A stretch of 64,000 bases of DNA from Podospora pseudocomata (lineage: Eukaryota; Ascomycota; Sordariomycetes; Sordariales; Podosporaceae), in contig NC_085887.1 in assembly GCF_035222375.1 (NCBI RefSeq), positions 2,703,501 through 2,767,500 on the forward strand. The letters are read 5' to 3'. The translations under genes and the position numbers were made by a program. Of the stretch, positions 34,121-46,233 are shown one piece after another. Numbering within the stretch: position 1 is the stretch's first letter; each line of letters opens with the position of its first letter. Below the pieces are notes generated by a model. That model was not told the DNA's origin and ran no database searches. It worked only from the letters and a program-made list of their open reading frames with translations.

Positions 34121-35692
34121 TTAGATACCAAGAGTGAACTCAACGCCAACATCGATGTCACGAGCTGTAAAACCAACATGTCAACTGATGTTTTGGCAAA
34201 TTCAAAGAGCAAGAGAAACATACCCATCTTGACAACCTTGCTGAGCTGCACCGCCTTCTCGGCAGCGTTCTGCAAGTCATCGATAGAGAAAATCTTCATG
34301 CCCGAGTCGTTGATCAGACGGTGGGCCTCCTCCATGTTGGTACCCTGCAGACGGGCAATGATGGGGATCTTGAGGTCGAGCGACTTGACAGTGTTGATCA
34401 GACCGTGAGCAATGGCGTCGCAGCGGACGATACCGCCAAAGATGTTGACGAAAATGGCAGTGACCTTGGGGTCGCTGGTGATGAGCTCGAAAGCCTCCTT
34501 GATGGCGGCGGGGGTAGCACCACCACCGACGTCGAGGAAGTTGGCGGGCTGGCCGCCATTGAGCTTGATGATATCCATGGTGGCCATGGCGAGGCCGGCG
34601 CCGTTGACAAGGCAGCCGATGTCACCGTCGAGCTTGATGAAGTTGAGGCCGGACTCGGCGGCGCGCACCTCATCGGCGTCCTCCTGGGTGGTGTCGCGCC
34701 ACTCGAAGGCCTCCTTCTGGCGGAACTCGGCGTTGTCGTCAAAGTTGAACTTGGCGTCCATACACATGACCTTGTGGTCCGAGGTCTCGGAGAGGGGGTT
34801 GATCTCGATCTGGGTGGCGTCCTTCTCGAGGAAGATCTTGTAGAGGTTCTGGATGGTCTTGACGGCATCGTCAACGCACTGCTCGCTGAAGCCGAGCTTG
34901 ACGGCGATGTCGCGGGCCATCTCGTCCGTCACACCGACGTTGATGTCAATGTAGGTGGTGTTGATAGCATCGGGGTTCTCCTTGGCGACACCCTCAATGT
35001 CCATGCCGCCCTGCGACGAGGACACGATGACGGGGCCCTGGGAGCCACGGTCCATGAGGACGGCGAGGTAGAACTCGCGGCGGGCGAATTTGCGCTCGCA
35101 GATGTAGACGGAGTTGCAGAGACGGCCCTGAGCACCGGTCTGCTTGGTGATGAGCTTGTGACCGATCATCTGCTCGGCGAACATCTTGGCCTCGGTGGGG
35201 GAGTAGATGACACGAACACCGCCCTTCAGGCCGTTATCAAAGGTACCCTTGCCACGACCACCGGCGAGGACCTGGGCCTTGATGACCATGTCGTCGCTGC
35301 CGATCGACTTCGCGACAGCCTCAGCCTCGGCGGCAGACTTGGCGACGGCGCCCTTAGGGACATCGATGCCATACTATTCGACCGAGATCAGCGGGATGAT
35401 TCTTCTCTCCTGCGATGAGGGACCAATTCGAGGGGTCCACTCTTTGCTATGTCTCACCTGTTTGAGGAGGTCGGCCGAGATGTATTCGTGGATGCTGAGC
35501 GCTCTCCTTTGTTGTTGAGCGAAGCTGGGAAGTCTGGGGGCGGGGGAAGTCTGTGAAGAAGCGGGCAGAGACAGATTAGTTTCAGGTTCACCGTCTTCAC
35601 CGTTTGCACTGCTGGATCTATTTGGCGCAACGACATACCTTGGGGGCAGCAAAGGCCGAGGCCAATGCGCGGTTGCGACCGAGTCTGAACAT
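34121..35692 (-). CDS. LSC2: Succinyl-CoA ligase beta subunit, mitochondrial
   Basis: Four exons (35692-35639, 35550-35458, 35373-34224, 34164-34121) encode 446 residues. The N-terminus [18 protein letters not shown] is an Arg-rich mitochondrial presequence. Mature-type sequence begins at [25 protein letters not shown]. The ATP-grasp domain is evident (GGRGKGTF). The family signature is complete: [16 protein letters not shown], then LNGG and NFLDVGGGA. The enzyme couples succinyl-CoA cleavage to nucleotide triphosphate formation in the TCA cycle, with an alpha subunit encoded elsewhere. The four-exon model ends VGVEFTLGI; without the last splice the frame runs into a hydrophobic intron-derived tail. 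A 365-codon antisense frame across it is a shadow. The call is firm; ATP versus GTP preference is not decided. Confidence 0.97.
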
Positions 35693-36923
35693 GATGTGTG
35701 GTTGTGGGTGTGTGGAGGAGGAGGAGGTGGAGGAGGGGAGATGTGCTTCGGTAGGAAAGGCAGCGAAGCGTTGTGATGGGTTTATGTCGATGATAAAAGT
35801 CGACGTTGGTCAATTTGGGGACCCTGTATTCACTTTTCGAAATGACGCTCCAAGGGGGGCAGAGCCAACCAACAGACGGCGGGCTGGGCAGCCAAGAACA
35901 GGTTGCTGGGAGCTGCACCTGGTCTGCGATAGGTCCGGGAATAACCGAACCAATGGCTGGCTGCTGACCGCCGCCTGAGCTGCCGAGAGGTTGAGCCGAC
36001 ACCTGCCAGACCCGCTGTGGCCGGCCCGTGCCCGATCTAGATTTTCGGCGTACGGAGACGCGAGGCGGGAGTCGACTTCCGCCGCTTCGATATATAAATA
36101 GGTATGCTATCTCGTAAGGCATTGATTTGCCTGCAGTTGATATCCCAAACCACTCGCGAGCATCGCGGTGCGGTATACAGACGATACCTTCCCATACCAG
36201 AAAGCTATGAGACGAACCATAAGCAATGACATCAGCGCCCTGAACTTGAAGAACGGTCCCCGGACCAGATGGAAGCTCCCCACACCTGTCACTTTCCCCG
36301 TGGAGAGCGATGGACGCCGGTACTGAATCATGGCATTTGAGAATCCCGGTTTCATTCCCATGATCTGCCACCAAGGATCATACTAGTTTCCCTTGTCAAA
36401 CCATTTCGGTTTTCACGTCACATGAGAGCCGGGTGAAAACAGATGTCACTGAAGGCAGGATGAGGCTTTAGCCGCAAGTCTTCATGAGTCTCCAATTCAG
36501 TTTTGATGTGCTCTGTTTACATGGTCAGCAGTGATGTGAAATAGGCTTCTCAACATCCCTGGAAAAGAACAGTCTATTCCCACTGAGAATGTATCCTTGA
36601 GAAAACCATCTATAAATTCAATAGCTGCATATCTATAGCTCCAACCACTGCATTCCTCGCAAGGCTATGCACCTACCGCAGCCCGCCTTAATCCCACCTT
36701 CCACCCCACCACCAATCAAACCCTCCCCAGCGATAAGCCAAAAATAATTTCTGGTAACAGCTCACCTTGAACACCTTGATGAGGTTTCGTCAATCGCATA
36801 TTCACATCCATCATCTCACATCCACCATCTCACCATCACCAACCTCACTGTCACCAACCTCATCAACAAACCCACATTCACCTCTTCTTCTCCCCCCCCC
36901 AAACACCCCCAAAACTCATCACC
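35693..36923. other. Divergent promoter region
   Basis: About 1.2 kb between LSC2 and the Lys-rich protein gene. A TATATAAATA motif occurs near 36090-36099 without an assignable start site. A minus-strand open frame of about 300 codons across it has no protein-like features. The C-rich final 100 bases are probably the leader of the downstream gene. Confidence 0.5.
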
Positions 36924-37685
36924 ATGTCCCAACCAGAACCCCCCCCTCAAGACCCAAAACTCCCCAAAGACAAATACACCTCCCTCCTCAACACCCTCTC
37001 CCTCTCCATCTCAAAATCTCACTCCTCCATCCTCTCCTCCATCTCCCACCACCGCAAAGCTCCCACAACCAAGTCCTCACTCTCCTCCACCTCCCGCCAC
37101 CAACCCCCTCCCCAAAGCAACACCGACTCGGACCTATCTTACATCCCCCCACCAAATCAAGGCATCGGCTTCTCCTCATCCAAACCCCTCCCCACAGCCC
37201 AACAGCTCGCAACCGACGACCTCAAGAAAAAACTCCTGGGGAAAAACGCCTTGCGACAAAAAGAGGAAGCAAAGCGCAAGAAGGAAGAGAGCGAGTCCGA
37301 GGATGAGGTCGGGAGGGGGGGGCTGGGACGCAAGACAAAGAGGGGGAGGGTAGCGGAGCCGGAACCGGCAGGGAGGAGAAAGAAGAAGGTCAGGGTTGAG
37401 GAGCCTAAGCCTGTCAGTACCGGTGAAGAAAAGGGTATTTCAGCTGCGGCTGTGGAGGGGAAGGAGGAGGGTGTAGAAGGAGATGTTCAGACGGAGGATG
37501 TGCTTGGGAACGACGAAAAAGAGGAAGTAACACCACCGACGATAAATGGAAAAGAAAAGGTGGACGGGGAGGACAAAGAGAAGAAAAGGAAGAGGAAAAA
37601 GAAGAATGAGAAAAAGAAGAGAAAGGCATCTACGACAGAGGGAGGTGGTGATGGAGATGGGGCTGCTGTGGAGGGGGATGAGTAG
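36924..37685 (+). CDS. Lys/Glu-rich basic protein, probably nuclear, unknown function
   Basis: A single exon of 253 residues. The N-terminal half (MSQPEPPPQDPKLPKDKYTS onward) has a short conserved-looking helix, LLNTLSLSISKSHSSILSSI (about residues 20-40). It also holds a GIGFSSSKPLPTAQQLATDDLKKKLLGKNA segment (about 76-105). The second half is a charged Lys/Glu/Arg-rich tail with several nuclear-localisation-like clusters. It resembles small nucleolar or ribosome-biogenesis-type proteins in composition only; I do not recognise the family. The sense strand changes from C-rich (to about 37220) to G/A-rich (from about 37260). It is divergent from LSC2. Confidence 0.75.
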   Translation: MSQPEPPPQDPKLPKDKYTSLLNTLSLSISKSHSSILSSISHHRKAPTTKSSLSSTSRHQPPPQSNTDSDLSYIPPPNQGIGFSSSKPLPTAQQLATDDLKKKLLGKNALRQKEEAKRKKEESESEDEVGRGGLGRKTKRGRVAEPEPAGRRKKKVRVEEPKPVSTGEEKGISAAAVEGKEEGVEGDVQTEDVLGNDEKEEVTPPTINGKEKVDGEDKEKKRKRKKKNEKKKRKASTTEGGGDGDGAAVEGDE

Positions 37686-38090
37686 GAGGACTGAGTTATT
37701 ACTCGATGTCTAATGTGCTGTTGTACCAAGCTGCCTTGAGAACGGAGCTTGACCAGTTGTTGGAGTTCATACTTGACCGCTGCAAAAGCACCAGATTAAC
37801 CAAGCTACAATTGCTGATATTGTCCCATTCAGGCCGCAGCCATCAGTTCTATGCTGCTCTGCTGCAAGCCGTTGGATGATAAAAGAAAAAACTCCATCCA
37901 CCCACTTGACAACTACTATGCATAATAACCCGCCTTTGCTATGTTATTTAGTTCTTTGGTAACCAGACCCCCTAACCCCCTCGAATATGCCCCCCTTTCC
38001 TTAATCCCTTCACACAATGTGAACGTGTTTTTGAGTTACACCCTTAATACATATATCCTCCCCCCCCCTCCTCGAAGCCAAATGCCATGC
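37686..38090. other. Convergent 3' intergenic region
   Basis: About 400 bases between the convergent Lys-rich protein gene and the Gyp5-type gene. Nothing beyond probable 3' untranslated sequence is seen. Confidence 0.5.
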
Positions 38091-41004
38091 TTAGTTATCA
38101 AACTGCTTCTTCAACTCCTTCCACTTTTGCTTGAGGGTCTCATGTTGAGAATTGACCTAGTCACAAACACGTTAGCATCATCAGTCGCCGATAGTGGATA
38201 GTAAAAGGTAACAACACACCTCAGCATACTGCACCTTGGTAGCCACCAGCTCCTCCTCCAAGTCCTTCAACTCCTTCTCCAACCTCTCATTCTCCTCGTG
38301 CACCTTCTCATTCCTCTTCATCAAATCCCCCCGTTCCAACTCCCACGCCTGCTCCAGCTCCTCGGGCTGCTTCTCAATCACAATCCTCAACTCCTTCACC
38401 TGCCCCCTCAAGCTCTCATTCTCATCCTTCAACTCCTCATTCTCCACCTTGGTCTTGACCAAATCCGTCGCCAGCTCCGCCTGCTCCCGATCATGAGCCT
38501 CGATCCTCTCCTCCAATCGCCTCACCCTGCTCGCATAACTCGCATTCGCCGACCTCAACCCCTCCAGCTCCTGCTCCCTCTCCTTCTCCGCCCTCGTCTT
38601 CTCCTCCCACTCCACCTTGTAAGCCTGCAGCACCTCGGGCGTAATCTTCACCTCGCACGCATCCCTGACCAGCTGATCCGCCCGGTAAACCTCCTTGTCC
38701 AGACTGCTGCTGCTGCTCCCAAAGAACCCATTCTCCAAAATCGAATTCGTCGACGGGGTGGCATCAATATAAAAATCAAACAGCCTGTCCTTCAAAAACG
38801 TCGTCAGGGCGCTCATGTCCGTGATCCCCAGCAGCGCCGCCGCGTTCTTTTGCATGAGCACAATGCCAAACCTCAAGATCGCGCTCAGCCCCTCCGAGAG
38901 GATTAAGTCATAAATCCTCAACACCAGCTGCAACGGGAAGCGGTACGCAAACAGCGTCAAGAACCACTGCGTGGCATACAAGTGCGGCGTGATCCCCCTC
39001 CTCCGCAAGTGGCAGTACAGCGCCGGCTCCAGATCCTCCAGCAGCCTCTCAAACTGGAACAGCCTCAGGTGCAGACCCGGCATGTCCGCCACAAACAGAT
39101 CCCGCAGCTGGTAGTGATTCATCAGCCTGACCAACAGGCAAAAGGCCTCCTCCTCGGCCATGTTGAAGAGCAGCGGCATGATCAAAAAGTTCATGCCCTG
39201 CGCGTACCCAACCTGCTCGTCAAACAGCGCATACGCCTTGCACACGCCAAACAGGCCTTCCTGAAGCCCTTGGGCGGCAGCGTACTTGGAGTAGCTTGTT
39301 CGAGCACCCAGATCCCTCCTGATGACCTTTTCCAGCTTCTGAAGCTGAGCAAGATCTTCCTTATCCTTCTTCCTGCGCTCGGCAGCAGCGGCGGCGGATT
39401 TGATAGAGTCAGTCTCCTTATCGGTTGGCGAAGAACCACCGGTAGAGCCAGCCTCGGAGTTGACCGACGAGGCAGACGAGGCCGAGTCCTTGGTGCTCCC
39501 GTTGGCGGTGCCATTAATCTCCTTGTCAGTGCCCCTAGCAACAAGTTCCCGATATACTATCTCGAGCTCTTCGTTCTTGCTCTGAGCCAGCACCTGCCAA
39601 ATAACACCGCGGATGGCGCTCGGGATGCCGGTAGCAATCGCCTTATTCAGCTCCTCGGCACTCGTCCGGGCCACCGCCGCAGGACCCTCGTAGACAACAG
39701 CCTGCCAAAGATCCCAATCAACCGGCGTGTCGGCCATGGCAGAAGGCCCGGCGTTGACACCCGAGACAGTGCCCGGAGCCAGATTCCGGTTCGGGCTTTG
39801 CGGCAGCGGCGAGGGCGGTGGTTTCGGGATCGAAATAGTATCAGCATCGCCGTCCTCATCACCTTGCTTCTCCTCGTCCCCATTCATACCAGGAATCCCA
39901 GCCTCTTCCCTCATCCGCAGCGCCTTGAACCGATCCTTCAAGCTGTTCCTCGACCCGATCGCCCTAGTCTCGTCATCCTCGTCCAGCTTGCTCAGCATCA
40001 TCTCTGGATTGCTCGTCATGGTGGCGACCGAGCTAGCCGTATTCCTCCTCGGGGAAGGTGCTGGTGGCACAGGTGTCTCAACCTTGGTCGAGCTTCTCGA
40101 AAGCCATGAAAAGGGGCTGTTGAACTTCCGACCAGTCGGCGCGGGAGCAGCAGTCGAAGGAGGATTTGGCGAGGGCGGCGCAGCCGGGGGGCTCTTTGAC
40201 CGAGTATCCCAGGGCATGCTGATGCTGCTAAAAGACATAGTTTTGGCAGTGTGAGCCTTTTCCGGGGCAGGGGCGGGCTTCTCTGCGATGGCAGGTTCGG
40301 GGCTGGTGGGGACGGGAACCTCCTGAGCTACCGCTGGTGCCGCAGCAGCGGGGACGGAAGCAGCAATTTTGGCTAGTTGGGTGGCGGCCGTTGGAGTTGA
40401 ATCGTCGTCTAGGTTCACGTTGTCCAGAGAGCCGGCAGAAGCTTCAGAGACACGGGAGAAACGGCGCGATATTCTGTGGTCGCTCGTCGTTGGAGATTCC
40501 GGCTTTTCGACCACATCGGCGGGCCCATCGACAGTGCGCACAGATTGCCGAGCGGGAGCAACTGGGGACTGAGGCTCCTCGTAGTCAGACTCGGTTTCCT
40601 CCTCCACGACGAGGGGCGTGACCACGGACGGTTGTCGCTTGGTCAACGACCGGACCGAACCTGTCTCGCCCGACTCGACGGCATCTTCAAAGGTGTCCTG
40701 CTCGGTGCAAAAAAGCAAATGATTAGTACGACATTGAGGTTGTGTGACGGTGTCATCGGGAGATGGCAGGAGGAGATTTGGGGTGGTCCATGCAAGACCA
40801 GCCAGCTCCCGTCAGCAGGCGAAAAAGTCGACGTACCGTGTCCTTGTCCGAGTCCCTTGATGGCGGCCTCTGCTCCTGCTGTGGTGGTGCTTTTGGGGTT
40901 TGGACCGTTTCTTGGTCCGCTACGGGAGAAAGCGGCGTTTGTTGCAGCTCCTCCCTCTCCTCCACGACAGGAGACTTGATCGTCTCCTCGATGGCTGTCG
41001 ACAT
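38091..41004 (-). CDS. GYP5: TBC-domain Rab GTPase-activating protein, Gyp5 type
   Basis: Three exons (41004-40837, 40697-38220, 38156-38091) encode 903 residues. The long N-terminus is acidic, Pro/Ser-rich and probably disordered. The TBC domain covers about residues 395-650. It includes GIPSAIRGVIWQVLAQSKN, the arginine-finger region VIRRDLGARTSY, and the glutamine finger in EQVGYAQGMNFL. A coiled coil (about 755-903) follows. The final 63-base intron joins YAE to VNSQHETLKQKWKELKKQ, a typical end for this class. TBC proteins supply Arg and Gln fingers to hydrolyse Rab-bound GTP; yeast Gyp5 acts on Ypt1 and Sec4 in Golgi and polarised secretion. The finger motif reads IRRDLGAR, one residue longer than the usual IxxDxxR. 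Class call is strong; the target Rab is inferred. Confidence 0.94.
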
Positions 41005-43062
41005 GGTGACCTTTACCGCCGGCGCAACCCTCTCCTTGTTCCGTCACCCTTCACCGGCGTTGTCGTATCACGTTCTATAATCGGCGGCGAAACGAGGTCG
41101 GAATGATGCTGTCGTAGTTTGCTCACGCGCGCAGCTTTGTGGCCATGAACAAAAAAAGGGGTGGATATCCGTATGGAATCGACTTTCTAGATGGCGAGCG
41201 CCGGGGTGGATATTTGGGTAATCGTTGTTGCAGTGTCTCGTGTCAAGCGGGAAAACCGTTGGTTGAGGTGTCCTTCTTCAAAAAGAGAAAAAGACGTCGT
41301 CGTAACAGGAGAGCAAAAAAAGAAAAAAGAAAAAAAACTGTATGGATTCTCTCTCCCTCTCTCTCTGCTGGAGTAAGATAGTAAGATCAGGAAAAGTGTT
41401 CAGGTGGTTTTTTTGGAATGAAGCGCTTCGTTTGCGCCTGCCCGGACGGAGCCCCTATTTCCAATCGAGGTTTCCGCTAAAAACGGGGGCCTAGGTTGCC
41501 AGCTGTGGAGGGGCATGGGGGGGCGAGCAGCGCCAGCACAGGATTGCCGGGCCCCTCTCAACAGGCGATCTCCTTGACATTAACCAACGGGGGCACTGCT
41601 CACGAGCTGACCACAGCTTCAGAACTTCAACCTCCACACCTTGGTCATCTTGTGGTAATTGTCTAATAAATGGCATTTCTCGCGTTTAATCGACACCCAC
41701 GCCATTAAACACGGTTCCCATACCTCGACGTGACAGCTGTTCCAATTCCTTCTTGGCTCAGTCATCCGTCATCCGTACGTACCACACTGCTGCATATCCA
41801 ACACCTACAGGCAACTAACAACAAAGAACCTATTGCACAGTCTATTCATTCTCCTCCTTATCAAACCGTATATACTCCGTACCCTCCCTCGTCTTCACAT
41901 CTGTCCATGTCTTCAAGAACAAGCATCACCCCAAAAAACGCAGCTAGGGATAAGCGCTACCTTGGCGATACCTCCGCCATCCCCCTCACCACCTCATAGG
42001 CCACGGTACCGCCGAAGTCACACACCACCTCACCTCCACCCCTTCCGAACGTTTCGTTTCATCGTTTCAGCCCTTTCCTCTTTTGGTTGGGGGCTGCTCG
42101 TTTCCAGTTCTTCTGTCCTTCCACAGGATCGCCAACCGTTCCAACGCCTCTCCCGGTGCAGATCACCCTCACATGCGGAGCTGCATCGTCCGATCTTTTC
42201 TTCCTTACCTCGAATCAGAATGTTCCAACCGGCTTCTGTTGCAGACGTCGTCCACCAACAGAACAGCAAAGCAAACAGTTTTGACAGCTGCAAACTACCA
42301 TAATGCGAAACTAGTCTAACGTTACCTCATTCAACATGACTCCATTCACGTCATGTAGGAAAAAGAAGCGAGAGCAAATTCCACCCCCGGATGACCCGAG
42401 ATTTGGTAAAACATTCAGTCCGCATTAACTGAAATCTCACACAAATCTGCCTTGCGAGGATATATATATGTATCGTCTCCGCAGCGTTAATTAGGACGGA
42501 AAAAAAAAAAGGAAATAAAACTTTGCGATATTGACAGGGCAATGCACAGGTAAAACCAGGCAATCCCCACGATGTTCTAAATATATATATTTCTGATATC
42601 TGGAGTCTCAAAGCTCAAGAGCTTCATCAGTCGCAGATATGTCTGGGTTCAACCCTATGAAACAAAAAACCATGTTGAACATGAAAACAAGGGACAAAAC
42701 AAACATTGTAATTCTGGATGAAAGTCACCCTTCACCACCTTCTCCTTCTCTATTAGTAGTATGCAATACAGTAGTACCCTCTACAGGCCATCCAGATCCA
42801 GCTGTCCAACTCGCATCTCATCACCTCCTCTGTGATGTGTCCAGTCCAGTCCTGTCGGAACCCTCACACCCTCCCAATCTAAAAAGTCAAAAAGAAAAAA
42901 GCTCGTGGTATCACCCCTTTCCCTTCCCAAGCCCAACGACCATCTACCCATCCGATCACCTTTAACCAAATAACGCCCGGAAGAAAAAAACACAAAAGAA
43001 ACCCAGTCGCTATGCATTCCCCCCTTCCTACCCATACCCAGAAACAAGAAAAATAAAAAAAA
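41005..43062. other. 2-kb intergenic region without a supported gene
   Basis: This contains the promoter and leader of the Gyp5-type gene, with an A/G-rich segment at 41275-41340. To the right it holds the 3' flank of the 1038-residue protein gene. Open frames are short and of biased composition. AT-rich runs occur near 42460-42600. Confidence 0.5.
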
Positions 43063-46000
43063 TCAAGCCAACCCCAACCACTTCAGCGCCTTCTTCCCAT
43101 CCCCCCCACCACCACTCCCCCTCCGCCTCCCATACATAGGCATCAACCTCCTCTCCTCCTCATCCAACTCGCCGTAATCCTCCTCATCATACGACGACGT
43201 AACCGGCAGGTGACTCAGCGTAGCCACCTGTCTCAACCGGTTGTTATTCCCACCATTATGGCTCAAACTCTGGGAAGACGCCGTCCCCGTAGAAAACCCA
43301 TACGGCCTACCTGTTGAGCCCTGCCCCCCAAGATGAACCGCCTGCCCCCTCGGCCTTCCCCACCCACCACCCCGCTCCATCTGCTTCTGCGCCGTCAACG
43401 GATGCGGGCTCTGCATCGTCACAGGCGTCACATTTCTCGAGATCGGCGTCATGTTCCTCGGCGTGGGAGTCACAATTCTCGACCCGGGCGCCATATCCCT
43501 CGGCGACATCGCCCCCCGCGACAGCGCCGCCGAATCCCTAAAAACCGGCGGCCGCAACCCACTAGGACAAAACGATTCCGCCGGCGACGCAGGCGGCGTG
43601 TCCAACCCCGAGCTGGCAATAGAATGATGCCTCACTTTTTCCCCCTGCTGCTGATACTCCTCCGTCGTCTGCGTCCTTGCCGCCTTGATGATCAACGCCG
43701 GATAAACCTGCTTCCTTGTCCCCGTCCCTTCCCTCGGTCTCGCAACCTCGCTGATCGGCGTTTTGGGTGGCGTGTAAAAATCCGACACCGACACCAGCTG
43801 CTTCTGCACCGACGCAAGAAACGTGGCCGTGTCTGCCTCGCTGGCTACAGAAGGGAGGATGTAATCCGCCTGGGTGAATGACGGGGAGCCGAGCAGTGCT
43901 TCGAGTATGCTCCCAAAGTCCTCTTGTGACATGGGCGCAGTGGAGGATTTGTAGACTTCAATGCTGGGCGGTGGGGAGAAGGGTCGGTTGAGCGCCGAGG
44001 CGTCCCCGTTGATGACGCCGGCTATTCTCATGATTTCGTTCCCCATGAGTTTTTGGACTGCGAGGATGGTTTCGAGGTGTTCGGAGGGGTATTCGATGAG
44101 GAGGAACCGGACTTGAGGGCGGGAGCAGAGATAGCGTTCGATGTAGGGGATTATCAAGGCCGCGAGGACTGCTCGGTCTGAAAAGGGGTTTGCTTGGGTT
44201 TGCTTGGAGAGTGGTTGGGCGGTGTAGGCTTGCATTGCGGCGCCGATGAGGTCTCTGTGTAGGGTTAGCAACTGATAGATGACGGGTTAGAAGTTGGGGG
44301 AGCCGTACCTCAGGCTCACGCGCCCAGTCCTAGAAACACCATCTTTGCAACCGAGCTTCTCAAGTAGTTGAACTACCTCATCAAGTCGAGCCTTGCTCAC
44401 CCCAACCTCGCCACCCACTCCCAACATCATGTCAACCTTGCCCTTCCTCATATACCGGCTCACCACAGAAAGCTCGTCCCAAATGCTATCCGTCACCGAC
44501 CCATCCCCCGACGACCTCGGCCGCCGCCGCCCCGTCCGCGTCTGCGCGCACTGTGAAGTAAGAATCGACCTCAGCGAATTCTGCGTCACAACCGACGTCT
44601 CCTCCCCAACCGGCAAACTCCAAAACCGCTGACCCCCCTCAAGCGCACTCACCGGCCTCGCCTCCGAAGGCGTCGGCGAATGCCCCGGCGTCGGCAACCC
44701 GTGAACCAACCCACCATTAACCCAACTCTGCTTCCTCCCATCACCCGCCGCCTCCGCAAAAGCCCCCGGGCTCAAACTCTCCAGCATCCTCCTCGTATTA
44801 TCATACCCCTTCTCCAAAACCCCCGAGTCAAGGGCGGCGGTGGTCCGAACCGGCATCCTATCCGTATAGTCGCCTCTCTGAAAGCCCTGAAATACCAAAT
44901 CCAGCGATTCGTCCGATTGGGGTGTAGAAAGATGGATTACCAAATCCTCCCTCAGCGGCAGCACCGGTTCAAATGTTTTGTCGGTCTCGGTCGCCGCGGC
45001 GGCGGTGCTCTCGTGATCGGACGGTGGTGGCTCGGTGGTGAGATTGGCGTTGTGACCTCGGCCCCACTGCTCAAACAAGCCCAAGCGGTGGTAACCTCCC
45101 ATGTTGTCATCATCGCGGTCCACCCCCAAATGCCTCCCAAGGCTCGTCAAGTTATTTTCAAACGTCAGCTTGTCATCTGCCGACCGTGGCCTCTCATTTT
45201 CAACACGACACCCTCGAGAGGAAAACGACGGGTCGGATTGGTCCCCCTCAGCAAGGGGGGGCGGCGGCTCCTCCCTGATTCCAGTCCACCTAATAAGAGG
45301 CGACGGAATCTCAATCCTCAGAGGCGTTCGTCGGGTGCTTGATGGCAATGTCTTATCGCAAGATGAGCAAGGCGACGTAATAAGCGCGTTCTTGCTATCG
45401 CGCCCGTCACTCGAAGCCGCTGACGACGACGACCCCTTAGATCCCCCCAGCACTACACTCCCCCCGACAGAGTCCACCACCGACAAGCTCATGCTCCTCC
45501 TCACAACCTTCCTCTTCCTGATCTCCACAATCCTGACCGTCATATCAACCTCATTGATACCACCCGCCGGCTGCAAAAAAGCCGTTTCCCTATCCAGCAA
45601 ATCCGCCGCCCTCATCGCCCTGATCACAGGGTCCTCAAACGGGCTGTGGCGTTCTTTCTGCTGGACAAGCACAGTCTCCTTTGGCAACGATGGCGTGGCA
45701 TTCCTGAGACGCAACGGTCGCGGCACTAGACCGGCAGATCTTGGACTAGCAGCAACAACCTTGAATTTCTCCAAGGCCGCTACCGAAGGACCGTGGTTCT
45801 TGGCGCAACGGCGTGAGGCTTCCCTAGCAAGGTGAGCAGCACCTTTGCTAGCCAGTTGGCAAAACACCAGATCTGCCTCCTCGACGTTGCCGCTGGTTTG
45901 TTGCTTGCTGATCGCCGAGAGACATAGCGCGTGGGCTCCGACTGTGCCCCCGTGTGTGAACACGATGCGCCCTTCCTCGGGTGTGGATTGCTGCAGGAAC

Positions 46001-46233
46001 TCTTGGGCTTCGGCATGTCGTTTTTGGGCGGCGACATGGACCCTGTGGATGAGCTGGGTGGCGTCAGGGTAGTCGTCTTTGTTGATGTTGCCGAGGTAGT
46101 GTTGGAGGGCGGGGAGGATGAGGATGCGAGGTGAGGTGGGCAGAAGGCGCAGCTGGGTCGCTACCAGTCTTGCTGGACCTTCCAATGCCACCAGACAGCC
46201 GTTTAGCTCTGGCGAGCCTGTCGATTCTGCCAT
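43063..46233 (-). CDS. Large fungal protein of unknown function (1038 residues)
   Basis: Two exons (46233-44309 and 44254-43063) join across a 54-base GTACGG...CAG intron with CTAAC branch. Without splicing the first frame stops five codons into the intron. The N-terminal 190 residues look folded (SPRILILPALQHYLGNI, then GRIVFTHGGTVGAHALCLSAI, then ADLVFCQLASKGAAHLAREASRRC). The middle is Ser/Arg/Pro-rich and disordered. Residues about 590-760 are ordered again and run across the junction: a helical LDEVVQLLEKLGCKDGVSR, then AALIIPYIERYLCSRPQVRFLLIEYP. The tail has repeated short MTPxSRN/TPTPRN-like motifs, possibly phosphorylated, and ends KALKWLGLA. Such proteins are annotated 'mucin-like' in some fungi because of composition, which is not informative. 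No catalytic motif is recognised. Confidence 0.82.

Noticed and set aside
34321-35418. 365-codon plus-strand frame across the succinyl-CoA ligase gene
   Set aside because: It is Gly/Leu/Asp/Val-rich, as expected from reading the complement of biased codons, and the sense gene with its four exons is fully explained.
36090-36099. TATATAAATA as the promoter of a separate gene
   Set aside because: No start codon with a credible frame lies at a suitable distance on either strand, so it was left as a note in the intergenic entry.
35454-36374. 306-codon minus-strand frame upstream of LSC2
   Set aside because: It overlaps the first exons and introns of LSC2 in another frame, has no domain, and crosses the LSC2 promoter.
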